Assembly: GCA_016802295.1 (NCBI GenBank)
Contig: JAESIW010000203.1
Span: forward strand, 1,141,040-1,205,039
Source of the DNA: Brachionus rotundiformis
Lineage: Eukaryota > Rotifera > Eurotatoria > Ploima > Brachionidae
DNA length: 64,000 nt
Direction: 5' to 3'
Of the stretch, positions 40,902 to 51,732 are shown piece after piece. Position 1 is the first letter of the stretch, and every line of letters begins with the position of its first letter. Below the pieces are notes generated by a model. The model did no database searches, was not told where the DNA came from, and saw only the letters and a list, made by a program, of their open reading frames with translations. The position numbers and the translations under genes were made by a program.

Positions 40902-40970
40902 TGAAAATCCCAAGTTTGGATTTAATTTGTTTAAAAAAATACAAATAAATAATTAAGATAATAATTACCT
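40902..40970 (-). other. predicted 5'UTR intron of the N-domain gene
   Basis: On the minus strand 'gtaagtaaaag' is followed by GTAATTATTATC and ends GGGATTTTCAG, 69 nt, 19 bases before the ATG. Borders fit consensus and size fits other introns in the window. Confidence 0.5.
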
Positions 40971-41431
40971 TTTACTTAACAAACCAAAAAATGGCACCAA
41001 AAGTTTCTACTTTTTAATAGATCCATCTAATTCAGCTAATTATAATTATAAAATTTTTTTATTTATTGTTTGCTTTCTGAGAGAGAATACTATTTCTTAA
41101 TTAGGGTAAGAGTTTAACCCAGGGTATTTTCTAGCTAATTAAATTTTAACTGTTGACTCTAAAAAAAAGGCTGAATTTGAGCTTTATTCTTAGAGTCGGT
41201 CTGATTTTTAAGTTACTTCTTTTTCTAGTTTCTAAGCATTGTAAAATTGATTTTTTCTAAAAATTTAGCATTTTTTACCTTCTAGTTTTATAATCTAAAA
41301 AATTTGTTATTCTATTTTAAATAGTATAGTTACTCAAAATAAAGACTCGAAAATTTTTAACATTCATTCATTTTTTAAGTATTTGAAAATTCTCATTTTT
41401 AAGATTTGGGTTTAAATTTTTGAAAAAAAAA

Positions 41432-41690
41432 AACTAGTTTTTTTGAAATTTGGAACCAAAAACAAAAACAAAATATCAAAAATACCAAAGCTCAAGTCCA
41501 GAAGGAGCAAAACGTGTTCCGTGAATTGTAGCACTTGGTACATCCTTTGTGCCACCATTATTATGATTCTGCAAAACTCTGCAATAAGTCTGCGAAATTC
41601 AGAACTTTGTGAACAAAGGATGTACCAGGTGTTTCAACTTACAGAGCGTGTTTTACTTTTTCAGAACTATTTTTATAATTTTTAAGAGTT
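41432..41690. repeat. short relative of the 12.7-kb inverted-repeat element
   Basis: Shares 'caaagctcaagtccagaagg', 'gcaaaacgtgttccgtgaat' and 'ggtacatcctttgt' with the arms of the 12654-13688 element. It then turns back on itself ('acaaaggatgtaccaggtgt', 'acagagcgtgttttac'), making a foldback of about 250 bases with diverged arms. Confidence 0.6.
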
Positions 41691-41704
41691 ATTATTTTAC
41701 ATTA

Positions 41705-42245
41705 TTTAAATAGTTTAGGTTCAAATAACTTTAATGATATTAATAACTTCTTAGAAAAGGATGGCTTATATGCATACCAACATAGAATACTTGATAGAAA
41801 GCTATCTTTTGCTTAAAAACACTATACTTTCATAATTCTTCTGAAAATCTTAGGTAGAATTTAAAGAAGAATAACTCGAGAAATTTAAAATATAATTTAA
41901 GGAACAGTGGAAATCTGATAGAACCAACATCAAAATCAGTAAATGGAGAAAAAGCTTTTGGATTTTTCTACTCAAGACTTATAAATTGCTTTGTGATCAA
42001 GAGATCAATGTTGAAATTTACAACATTTAAGCATTAAATTTCTAATAATATCAATTTAATTTTCACAGATTTTGAAAAAAAATTGAAAAAATTTAATTTA
42101 AACATTTCAATGTTTTACTTTTTTAAATAATTATATAAACAATTTATTTTAACTTGTAAAATCTATTTTATCTATTTAAATAAATGGAGTGTTTATCGGT
42201 CTTTATGACATGGGCACTAGCCTGTTGATTAACCTTGAAATTGAT
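41705..42245 (+). mobile_element. LINE 3' fragment
   Basis: Broken C-terminal RT reading (NNFNDINNFLEKDGLYAYQH then RLINCFVIKRSMLKF), 3'UTR, and an end at 'gcctgttgattaaccttgaa', the family end seen at 7.7, 8.8 and 48.1 kb. 5'-truncated and inactive. Confidence 0.7.
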
Positions 42246-43069
42246 ATTTAATAAAACTTTTAAGTAAATTTAATAGTGTTTCTTATTTCTTGGCTTTAAT
42301 ACCAAAAGAATGTAATTTAGAATTTTTTGCATCCATTACAGTTTTAATTTTGGTAATGACTTACTAATCATTATTTCAGAACTTCTTATCACCAAATTAA
42401 ATAACCATCACAAGTGCAAATCAAATTCAATGCCTTACAACAGAGTCTCAATATTTATAACCACTAAATAAGTAGATGATGGTCTCAAAAATGAGTCAAT
42501 ATTTGTCGATCTGATCAATGAATTCTGTACCCTTTTACAATTTTGTTGTTTTAATCAAAAAATAATTTCTAAAAAATACTAATTTTAAAAGTGGCCAGAA
42601 ATTTAAAGCCACAAAGCTAATTTGTATATTTGTCATTATTAAAGCTAATTTAGAATAATTCTTCTATACCGGATGGCAAGCAATTCACTAAAAAACCAAA
42701 AAATATTTGTGGCAATCTACAATTCATAAATATTAAGGTATAAATGATAACAAATATACATATTTAGTGACGTCTTTTTATTTTTCTATTATTATCGGAT
42801 AGATTAGGGATTTTAGATAAATTATTATTATTAGATTGTACACAATCATGATAGAAAATGGTATAGAGTAAAAAATAGCCAAATGAATTGGTTTAGATTG
42901 GATAAAAGTAATAAAATTAGACTCGATTGTTGAGTTACCAAAGTACCATTTATTTTCATCTTTTTATTATGTATGGAAAATAAACTCTGATTACTTGGTC
43001 TATTGACTTGCAAAGCAAAAGCCATGAACTACAATGACGAGAAAAAATGTTAAATATAGTTAAATAATA
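42246..43069. other. intergenic, no gene seen
   Basis: AT-rich. No supportable frame or structure. Confidence 0.45.
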
Positions 43070-44015
43070 TAGTTAACTTGATAAAACTCTTATATGAGAA
43101 TTTCGAGTGTAGTGTATTTCTGGAAAAAGGGAAATCTGAGAGTTTCAAAGTGTGTCCAGAAGTCAGACAAGGGTGCGGTCTCTCTCCGACACTATTCTAA
43201 ATATTGATTGACTTTGTCATGAAGAAAACAACTGTTAGTGCGAGAGTATTCAATGGGTATTAACTGCAAAACTTGAAGATTGGTGCTAATATCTAATACA
43301 GAAGCAAATATACATATGAAGACGCAAGACTTGACGAGCAACGCTAAACCAACCGGACTCGAAATTAATGGAGTCGAAACGAAAGTTATGTGCATAAACA
43401 CCAAATTGGATACCAAATTTATCACCATCGATGGTACACAAATCGAGTGTGTAAATGAATTCACATACCTAGGTATAGCACTATCAGTACAACGTTGGGA
43501 ACACTCAGAGACATTAAGAATAGACTTGCTAAAGCTAGAGAGTGTCCTTGCTTAACTCCGACCAGCAAGGAAACAAAACTTAAACTATACAACAGTGTGC
43601 TAAAAGCAACATTGATGTACGGAGTGAATTTTGGGGGATGAGTGAATCTAACAGAAAAAGTCTTAGCACCTTCCACACTGGCCTGAGACATTGTCGAATT
43701 GTGACCTTTACAGAATGACAAAATCAAAGCCATTTAGCTAATATATTAAGAACAAAAGGCTGTGATGGCTTGGGCATGTACTTAGAATGAAAGATACATA
43801 TACGGATACCAAAAAGGGCCCTTCAATGGACACCTCAAGGGTCACGTAAGGTCGGAGGACTAGCAGTAGCATGGAGGTCACCAATCACGAAAGAGCTCAT
43901 CGAAATGGAATGACATGGATAGAAGCAAAGGTAAAGGCAAAAGATCGACTTGAGTGGAAACCAAAAGTAATGACCAAATGCTCCACAAGGAGTAAATAAG
44001 GAAAAAAAAGAAAAA
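43070..44015 (+). mobile_element. RTE-like LINE fragment with 3' end
   Basis: The plus strand shows ESFKVCPEVRQGCGLSPTLF, later IDGTQIECVNEFTYLGIAL, then NRLAKARECLA and YNSVLKATLMYGVNF, in several frames. VRQGC-LSPTLF, the FTYLG box and the KAR..F..L region are diagnostic of RTE/CR1-like reverse transcriptases. The FADD box is missing. The 3' end at 'ctccacaaggagtaaataag' is the inverse of the fragment at about 55795-55860. Inactive. Confidence 0.75.
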
Positions 44016-44338
44016 AAAAGAATTCATAAGATTTATTAAAAATAAGATATTGTTTAAAAGCATAAGTTTCGAAATTCCGAAATCAATTATTTAAAGACAA
44101 AATTTGTGTCTTGATAGAAATTTTGCAAAAAAATTGCAACTTACAAGTTGTACTGCATCACTTAGAGTTTTTGCAATCAAACTTTAGTAGTGACACAAAT
44201 GTTGTCTTAATTCGCGGTACAAGTTCAAGTCTTGATTTTAATCAATTAAAAAAATTAAAAATTTTTTCTCTTGTAAAATTTACAACTACGTAAAATAAAA
44301 TCTAACATCTATCTTTAAAAAAATAAAAACATAACAGT
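44016..44338. other. intergenic, no gene supported
   Basis: A 60-codon plus frame (44111-44293; LQVVLHHLEFLQSNFSSDTN) has no start context or family I recognise. Confidence 0.35.
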
Positions 44339-45793
44339 CTACATTTTAATAATAGATATGCTTGTAAAACAATTTTTAATCTTTGTTCTAAAATCATATT
44401 CAGGATTATAAAAAATAGACAAAATGGGAATAAATGATTGACAAACTAGGAACAATGTTCTAATGATTGGCCTAAATTCCATAAATAAAACATCAAAGTA
44501 GCAAAAGTTTCTATGTGATGCCAAAACCATCAAAAAGTCAACANNNNNNNNNNNNNNNNNNNNNNNNNNNNNNNNNNNNNNNNNNNNNNNNNNNNNNNNN
44601 NNNNNNNNNNNNNNNNNNNNNNNNNNNNNNNNNNNNNNNNNNNNNNNNNNNNNNNNNNNNNNNNNNNNNNNNNNNNNNNNNNNNNNNNNNNNNNNNNNNN
44701 NNNNNNNNNNNNNNNNNNNNNNNNNNNNNNNNNNNNNNNNNNNNNNNNNNNNNNNNNNNNNNNNNNNNNNNNNNNNNNNNNNNNNNNNNNNNNNNNNNNN
44801 NNNNNNNNNNNNNNNNNNNNNNNNNNNNNNNNNNNNNNNNNNNNNNNNNNNNNNNNNAATAAATGATTGACAAACTAGGAACAATGTTCTAATGATTGGC
44901 CTAAATTCCATAAATAAAACATCCAAGTAGCAAAAGTTTCTATGCGAGGCCAAAACCATCAAAAAGTCAACAAATATGGAAAATATAGACGCCAATACGT
45001 TTATTAAATTGATGAAAAAAAATTGCTTGGCAAACTTGAGCTCTATAGCTTTGCTCTTGCTCAGTCCTTTAGATCCGCTTGAGCTTGGATTCGAAATGCT
45101 CACTTTATTATCTGGCACTTTTTTTTTAAAGTTGGATCTGCTTTGTTTTATCTTGCGTGATATGGAGGCATAAAAAAACAGAACCAAAATAGTTGGCAGC
45201 ATATTGGCCAAAAAGTTGACCAGAATAAAATTTACCACTATAAAAACAATGCTGTTTGAATAGCCTGGTGAGCAAAAAAACACCGAATAGGTGGTCCTAA
45301 GGGAATATTTAAGAATTAGTGTTAGCATTAAGGAGGCGAGCCAAGTGCCACAGATGACCAGAAGCAGTTGTTTCTTTTGGTTGAATTTGCGCAGTAGGTG
45401 AATGTTGTGCACAGATATGTAGCGGTAAATGGCCAAAAGAAGAACTGAGTATGTTCGCATGTAGCGAAAAATGCTCCAGTAGAATTCGCTTATGGTGCAC
45501 AGGACTACTTCAAGCTCGACTTGATTTCCGAACAAGAGAGTTCTCTGGGTCAGGAACATCATGTAGTGTAGCACGTACAAAAAAGATACCAAGTTGACGT
45601 GATGCATCAACAGATAGGACCTACTGCGAAGCTTTTTCACATTGAATACAATGAATGCATAGAACAGATGCACAAAGATGCTCAAAAATCTGACTGATAT
45701 GTCCATGTAGTTGGTAACAAGCGAGCTGCTAGATACTGCATCAAAATTGCCAACACAAATGGATACATTTTTGCTTGTTGAGTTATTCAACAT
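44339..45793 (-). CDS. class A (rhodopsin-like) GPCR, disrupted by an assembly gap
   Basis: From the ATG at 45793 seven helices can be followed. TM1 is near YMDISVRFLSIFVHLFYAF, TM2 is after a YLLMHHVNLVSF stretch, TM3 ends in IYRYISV (DRY variant) and TM4 has LLVICGTWLASLML. The second loop has a Cys (FFCSPGYS), TM5 has FLANMLPTILVLFFYASI, TM6 has INVLASIFSIFVDFLMVL and TM7 has VCQSFIPILSIFYNPEYDFR (NPxxY-like). N-glycosylation sites stand at the N-terminus. Ligand unknown; the layout resembles lophotrochozoan peptide-receptor-like orphans. The 314-N gap falls at TM7, and the bases either side encode the same TM6-TM7 segment twice (Leu versus Phe in CY[L/F]DV), so the duplication is probably allelic and the true protein is about 370 residues. 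Confidence 0.82.
   Translation of the reverse strand: MLNNSTSKNVSICVGNFDAVSSSSLVTNYMDISVRFLSIFVHLFYAFIVFNVKKLRSRSYLLMHHVNLVSFLYVLHYMMFLTQRTLLFGNQVELEVVLCTISEFYWSIFRYMRTYSVLLLAIYRYISVHNIHLLRKFNQKKQLLLVICGTWLASLMLTLILKYSLRTTYSVFFCSPGYSNSIVFIVVNFILVNFLANMLPTILVLFFYASISRKIKQSRSNFKKKVPDNKVSISNPSSSGSKGLSKSKAIELKFAKQFFFINLINVLASIFSIFVDFLMVLASHRNFCYLDVLFMEFRPIIRTLFLVCQSFIXXXXXXXXXXXXXXXXXXXXXXXXXXXXXXXXXXXXXXXXXXXXXXXXXXXXXXXXXXXXXXXXXXXXXXXXXXXXXXXXXXXXXXXXXXXXXXXXXXXXXXXXXVDFLMVLASHRNFCYFDVLFMEFRPIIRTLFLVCQSFIPILSIFYNPEYDFRTKIKNCFTSISIIKM
44544..44857. other. assembly gap (314 N)
   Basis: Unknown bases inside the GPCR coding region. The left flank 44429-44543 recurs as 44858-44972 with about three mismatches. 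Confidence 1.
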
Positions 45794-45899
45794 TTTGATT
45801 TAAATTTGTCAAGAATCTCTCATTTTTAAAAATAAAATATTTGATTATAGTCTAATTAGAAGCCCAATTCGGCTCTAATCAGGATCAATTGTTAGTAAA

Positions 45900-46200
45900 G
45901 GATGTACATCAGCAAGTTAATCTTGCTTGGATTACATACAACCAAGCAATTTTCTTTTGGATCGGCATTGAAGCAAAAACGCTCGATCCGTGGTTCCTAG
46001 ATGAGATGTATTTTTTCTAAAGCGGGCTTTGTTCAACCGGTGTTAACACCAAACACTAAGGACCGAGAAAAAGCTATTGCTTTTTTGTTTGAAAGAGTTA
46101 GAAAGCAACGCGGGTTGTACACCCGATCCATGCTAACCAAAAGCACTTATGATGCAACAATCACACGCTTGAAACGTGAAAGTCTTTCATTATAAATTAA
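45900..46200 (+). mobile_element. possible LTR-retrotransposon fragment
   Basis: A 64-codon frame (46001-46195) reads AFLFERVRKQRGLYTRSMLT and ends ATITRLKRESLSL. It resembles the region before the integrase core of some KRBA2-like/gypsy integrases. With the C-terminal tail at 47290 it may be one element split by the RTE-like copy between them. Weak evidence. Confidence 0.3.
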
Positions 46201-46289
46201 AGCATATTAAAATTTGAAGGAAAAATAAAAATTTCAATTTATGCGAAACAAATTGGTAAAAAAACTATCCCCAACTAGAAGTTCAAAAT

Positions 46290-47180
46290 TCCTATGCATT
46301 ATATGCATGTACAATTCTCTTTTTTTTATTAGCACCAAGTTATCTGCAAAGTCAAGATCTTCAAGCTTTTTTGTTAACTCCCATTGTATAATGTTACTGT
46401 ATCGATAAATGACTAATTTAGACTCAATTATTATTCCTTAGTGATTTCTGGTCTTAGTTTTTCTGTCAAATTGATTGAATTGTCGCTGGTTACATCATAA
46501 TTTAAATATGTATAAATTCCTATTTTTAGAATATTTGTATGGTGGTTGTTCTTATTTAAATAGAAATTAAATTATGGCTAACGGAAGACATAGACTGCGC
46601 ATCTCAGGGGTAGATAATGGTCCGTCAGCATATGCATTCCTCATGACATAATCAATCAAAATAAGAATCAGTTTCGTAGAGAGAACACATTCCCGCAAAC
46701 TCTTCTACACACTTTGAAACTTTCAGATTGTTTTTTTTCCAGAATCACGCTACACTAGAATTTCTCATAGAGCAGTTTTATCAATATCATTCATTGACGT
46801 TATTATTTCTGAATGTCCCCTTTAACGGCTCATGAGATTTTAAATTCCTTAATCTGTCTTCTTTTAAGTAGAATCAATCAGCTTTGTATTTTGTTGAGGT
46901 TCATAAAGAACTTTTAATGATTCCTGGTCAAAGTTCTTAAGACAATTTCCTTTTGACACATTTTCATTTAATTTTTTTTTTCTCTGATTCGATTAGCTTT
47001 CATAGCTGCTAGAGTGTATTGTTTGTTTCATTCTTACTCAATTTTCAAGTCATTTACCTCTGTAGTCTCGTTAAATAATTGTTGCTTAGGTTTAGATTTT
47101 TCGATCAAGCAAGTTCGGCAATTAAAAGAGAGAAATCAAAAACAAGTCATCGACATACACAAGACATAAGCTATTGATGA
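46290..47180 (-). mobile_element. RTE-like LINE fragment
   Basis: The minus strand contains 'gagaacacattcccgcaaac' inverse (R-E-C-V-L-S-T-K-L), LIDYVMRNAYADG, and further on K-L-E-D-L-D-F-A-D-N-L around 46340-46370, matching the RTE-like copies at 25.7 and 43.1 kb. Many stops. Confidence 0.55.
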
Positions 47181-47289
47181 ATATGTCACTGTCATTTTTG
47201 GTTTTGTTCAGAACAGACGATGTCGATAGAGGTATGACTGATGCCCAAAATATTATGTCTAATATTTTAGAAATAAAGAATGATTTTTT

Positions 47290-47590
47290 TTGATTGAGAT
47301 GTATGACAGGTGATTTGGATTCTTATGTGGCATGTAGCAATATTGAAAAAACTAATCTTGTAACTGATTTCAATTCAGAATATATTCCAACGAATAAAAA
47401 AACTGAATTTATTAGAGTAACTGCCCGTGAAGCTGTAAGAATCTTGTTGGTAGGGCACGGCCAGGGTTTTTTAAAATGTTCACGTACTGTAACACTATGT
47501 GATGCTCATGCCGAAAAGCTGAGTCGAAATGCATCTCAAAGTGTCATGGTGGTGGTTTTAGTGGTAAAAATTGTGACTAATATTTGACTA
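47290..47590 (+). mobile_element. KRBA2-like integrase C-terminal tail, frameshifted
   Basis: EAVRILLVGHGQGFLKCSRT is followed, after a frame change, by RKAESKCISKCHGGGFSGKN. The G-x-G-x-x-K-C-x-C ... C-x-K-C-H-x-G pattern is the Cys-rich tail found at the end of a group of LTR-retrotransposon integrases. One Cys is Arg here. Inactive. Confidence 0.5.
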
Positions 47591-47774
47591 TTAATTGTAA
47601 GATATATTGTTTTTACTTATCTTGTTTTGTTTTCTTTATAAAATTTATTTTTTGAAAAAAAAACTAAATAATGCGATTTGCTAGTAAACATTGGGCAAAA
47701 AATAGAAGAATCGAATTTTTATTATGACATTTCAAAAAATACTTTGTCATTATTCATATTTTCATTGTTAACTT

Positions 47775-48120
47775 GAAAATCTAAGGCAGAAATTAAAGAA
47801 GAACGACCAGAGAAATTTGAAATATGATTTAAGAAAAAGTGAAAATCTGATAGAATCAAAATCAAAATCAATGGCAAAAAAACTTTCGGATTTTTTTTAC
47901 TCAAGATTCATAAATTGCTTTGTGATCAAGAGATCAATGTTGAAATTAACAACATTAAAGCATTCAATTCTCAATAACATTAATTTGATTTTCTCAGATT
48001 TTGTAAAAAAACTCAAAAAATTTAATTTAAATATTTCAATATTTTATTTTATTTAAATAAATGGAGTGTTAATCGGTCTTTATGACAAGGACAATAGCCT
48101 GCTGATTAACTTTGAAATGG
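47775..48120 (+). mobile_element. LINE 3' fragment
   Basis: Reading FFYSRFINCFVIKRSMLKLT and NNINLIFSDFVKKL, then the 3'UTR with 'aatcggtctttatgacaagg' and the family end. The same family as 7.6-8.9 kb. Upstream coding is missing. Confidence 0.7.
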
Positions 48121-48531
48121 AATTTTTGATTCATTGGTCCAATAAACCAACATAATAAACAAAGAGGAAATTCACCAGGAAAATAGTTTTAAAAATGATC
48201 TGCCTTCATATTTCATCACAACAAAATCCGCGGGCAGGTATTCTACTGTAGCTTAAAACATTACTATTTGTATTGGTATCACTACTTTTCTTTTCTATTC
48301 TTTCGGAAATGGCCATTTATTTTTAAATAAAAAAGCCATCTCTTCTCATCTTAAAATAACAACTACCTAATTTTGGATAAAAAGACAAAAAATAGCTTTA
48401 TGACAAATTTTTCTTTTTAAAATTTAAAATAAATTAAAATAAATTTAAAATTTTAATTTTGTTCAAAAAAATCATTATATAATCCTAATATGGATTATTT
48501 TTTGTGAAATTTTAATTTTTTTCAAAGAAGA
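48121..48531. other. intergenic, 5' flank of PSPH
   Basis: AT-rich, no gene. No clear TATA motif. Confidence 0.45.
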
Positions 48532-49318
48532 ATGAAGTTGATCGACACTAATAGTATACTTGAGTTGTGGAAAAACGCCGACTGTGTTTGCTTCGACGTT
48601 GACTCGACCGTGTGCCAGAATGAGGCAATCGACGATCTAGCCGAGTTTATAGGCGTTGGCGCTCAAGTCCAACAATTGTAAGTCTGACCAAAGTAAAAGC
48701 AATTGTAAATTTTTATACTTTGAAGAACCAAAGAAGCCATGGGTGGTTGTGTGTCCTTCAAAGAAGCTTTAGCCCAGCGACTTAACATAATACGACCCTC
48801 TCTTGACCAAATCCAGGAGTTTAACAAGCTCCATGGCCACAAACTCACCCCTTACATAAAGTAACCCATAGCCTTCATTTACCAAAAGCTGAACCTCTAA
48901 CTTTTATTTTGTTTTTGGTAGAGAGCTTGTCGATTTACTCCATTCGAGGGACAAGGCGGTCTACCTGGTGTCTGGAGGCTTCCGCCTGGTTATTAACCAA
49001 GTGGCAGACTTATTGGGAATTGACCGAAAGAACGTGTTTGCGAATACTATCAAGTTTGATTCGAACGGCAAGTATGTGGGCTTTGACGAGTCCGAAATGA
49101 CTTGCGAGTCCGGCGGCAAGGCCCGTGTCATTGAACACCTCAAGAGTACTTATCAGTACAATAGAGTTATCATGGTCGGAGATGGAGCAACTGACTTGGA
49201 GTCTTGCCCACCAGCTGATGGCTTCATTGGCTTTGGTGGAAATGTTGTAAGACAAATAGTCAAACAAAATAGTCCATGGTTTGTACATTGTTTCAGTGAG
49301 TTAATAGAAAAAGTTTAA
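48532..49318 (+). CDS. PSPH: phosphoserine phosphatase (three exons)
   Basis: Exons 48532-48677, 48726-48860 and 48922-49318. Introns of 48 nt (GTAAGT...TTTGAAG) and 61 nt (GTAACC...TTGGTAG). The spliced product is 225 residues, the same length as human PSPH. It hydrolyses L-3-phosphoserine to serine, the last step of de novo serine synthesis, in the cytosol. HAD-fold motifs: I CFDVDSTV (nucleophile and acid Asp), II VYLVSGGFR, III ESGGKARV (Lys), IV VGDGATDLESCPPADGFIGF. The exon junctions restore LTKEAMGGCVSFKEAL and YIKELVDLL, which align to the family without gaps. GC-richer than its flanks. Complete and probably functional. Confidence 0.95.
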
Positions 49319-50063
49319 ATAAAATGTTTTTATGTATAAAAATTTTTTTATTAATAAAATTAGAAAAGAAAATTGTACAATCTTTTATTAAACAATTGTT
49401 TTTATAGATACATTTACTTTTTAAATAGGTTTTCTGCTAATATTCGACTATATTTTTTCTAAATTAATAGTTTGGTGAAAAAATAAATATCATCTTAAAC
49501 TAAATTTTCATATATATCTTCTCCATTAATTTTATTTTATCTAACCCAACTTAACTTAAAATTACTAATTTTTAATAAAAAAATTAAAACTATTTTTTTA
49601 ACTTCAAATTATAAATGAAAAGTTTGTCCTTAATAAAAATATCTCTATTATACCTAGTTCTTAATTATGGTTGATATTAATAAGTAATTAGAATTTTTTT
49701 ATCTACAATTAAAGTAACAAAAATCTCAATTACTATTAGTTTATTTTTTAATATTTAAAAAATTAACCTTAAGATTAAAAAATTAATTACAATTTATGTA
49801 AGCTTTAATTTTATACTCTTCTTAAAAATTAAAAAGTTAAAGCCTGATTGGAATCATTTAAAAGTTTTTAATTTTAAATTTTGGAAATTCTAGAGCTTTT
49901 TTTTTCTAGTTGAAGAAGCTCGTTTTTCATTAATCAAAATTTTGGCTCAAAAATTTGCTCGACAGTAAGGGTTGTTAGCTTGACATGATCAGGCATCTAA
50001 GCATGTGCATCAAAAAAAAAGAGAGGGTTATTTTATGTCTTTATTATAGGCTCAGTAACATAG
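49319..50063. other. intergenic, no gene seen
   Basis: AT-rich. 'aataaaatg' right after the PSPH stop may serve as polyadenylation signal. Confidence 0.45.
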
Positions 50064-50074
50064 TATAAATAAAG
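50064..50074 (+). promoter_or_regulatory. TATA box
   Basis: 'tataaataaag' exactly 100 bases before the ATG at 50164. The identical 11-mer, inverted, stands before the EF-hand gene (52047-52057). Confidence 0.5.
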
Positions 50075-50163
50075 CTGTTATTTTCATTATTTAGCACAGA
50101 CAAAAAAAGAGAAAAAAACGAAAAAAAAATTAAAAAAATTAAAAATTAAATTAACTTGTAGCA

Positions 50164-50415
50164 ATGAACAAATCCAACCAGCCTTCCATTTCACCATTCA
50201 TCCCATACCAATTAGTATTAGTGTCGTATCAATATCCAAAATTGCAGCATCCACAATACTATCAGCCTCCAAACCAGAATCACTTTTTATATAATTGTTT
50301 CTATCCAACTGCAGTAGAAACAAAAATGAAAAAGTATAAAATTTCTATCTTTCCATTCAAAATTGATATCGACAGAAGTAGTCATAGAGACAGACTACCG
50401 ATTTCCCCACAGTAA
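50164..50415 (+). CDS. small Pro/Gln/Tyr-rich protein, unknown
   Basis: 83-residue frame starting MNKSNQPSISPFIPYQLVLV. The first half is rich in Pro, Tyr, Gln and Asn (QYPKLQHPQYYQPPNQNHF), and the second half is basic (MKKYKISIFPFKIDIDRSSH) and resembles the start of a small heat-shock-like strand only superficially. I recognise no domain. Support is a consensus TATA box 100 bases upstream, a GC-richer coding section and an uninterrupted frame in very AT-rich DNA. It may be a short structural or secreted-granule protein; no signal peptide is obvious. It lies between PSPH and the EF-hand gene. Confidence 0.5.
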   Translation: MNKSNQPSISPFIPYQLVLVSYQYPKLQHPQYYQPPNQNHFLYNCFYPTAVETKMKKYKISIFPFKIDIDRSSHRDRLPISPQ

Positions 50416-50920
50416 TAAAAAAACTAGTTAATTTAGTAAAAAAAAAACGAAAGCTTGCCATTATAATAGTAAAATTGATTAGATTTTTTTAAACAAAATA
50501 ATAGTTTTTTATTTTTAATTATTAATTTAATAACCAAATGTAATACTCATTTTTAAATTTACAAGTTTTCAATAAAAATTTAAAAAAAAAGTTTCTAACT
50601 ATGAGATAATTGTAAAAATTTTATATTTAGTTTTTGTAATCTACATTTTTTTTGATATAAAGGCTTAAATAATTAACATTGATATTTAGGACTATTTTAT
50701 AGAAAAAAATAATCAAACTCCAATAGGACAACAAAAGAGAAACGTTTTGACACGGCCGAATTAATCTTTCATTAATTTTGATTTAAATTTAAAGGTTTAA
50801 ATAACCAAAAATATAACCAAAGTTGATGATTAATTCAAAATCATTTGAATTCAAAGACTTTGACTTAAATATTAAATTTATTCTTTAAATTTTGTTTAAA
50901 TATTTTTAATGTAACATGTT

Positions 50921-51104
50921 AAAAAGTCAAAAAACCAATTTTAAAGACCAAATGATTAAATGGATTTATTAATTTGATTTGATTAATTTTTTCTGTTAAG
51001 TTTAATATGAAATTCTTTAAAATTTTCAGTTAAAAATCGCAAAAATCATTTAATCAAATCAATCTAATCAACTGGCTTTTAAAATTGGTTTTTTGACATT
51101 TTAA
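50921..51104. repeat. inverted-repeat MITE-like element
   Basis: 'aaaaagtcaaaaaaccaatt' at 50921 is mirrored by 'aattggttttttgacatttt' ending at about 51102. Complementarity continues inward through a 'aaatgattaaat' and 'ttgatttgatt' region. Length about 184 bases. Confidence 0.55.
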
Positions 51105-51179
51105 GAAAACGTTAGTTGAATTAACTAACTGAGAGGAAAGTGAGGAAAGGATTGATTTTTAAATGAAATCCAGCGGTGA

Positions 51180-51325
51180 ATAAAACTGCTCTAGATCATG
51201 ACCTGGATCTCTTCACTCGACTTGTTTTAGTCACTGCTCTTCTTTTGTCTTCTTTTATCTCTATTTTTATTTTTACATTTTTTTACATCGCCTAAAAGGC
51301 TCTCATTGAAATAAATAAATAAACT
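51180..51325 (+). repeat. retroelement 3' end with hairpin and AAAT tail
   Basis: 'catcgcctaaaaggctctca' followed by 'ttgaaataaataaataaac'. Same arrangement as 34131-34175. The upstream 100 bases are GC-richer and presumably belong to the same dead element. Confidence 0.45.
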
Positions 51326-51732
51326 AGTCAATCAAACCATGTTCATTTAATCATTTCTACATCATCATTGATCTTCCTAATGCTTTTTTAATTATTTTAA
51401 TAATTATCTTATTTAAAATATTTATATTTATTTGGTTAGAATGCTCCAAATAATGTCCGACATAAGCATTCAAAGATTCTTGGGATCCATTCTCCCAATC
51501 TTTTCCGAATGTAGGAATTAATTAAGCATAACTTTATTATTACACAGAGTCGCAATAAATAATTAATTGCGTCATTAATTTTTATAAAAATTGATTAAAA
51601 TACAAATTTTTTGATAAAAAAATTTTATTCAATAATGTTAAAAAATTAAGAAAAGAATTTAGTGGCGCCCATTTTTATTCTTTAATTTAAAAGTTAATGC
51701 TGTAAATAAATTGTTAAATTAGTAGATTTTGC

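Noticed and set aside
44515..44873. Frames over the second N run
   Set aside because: Artefacts of N translation.
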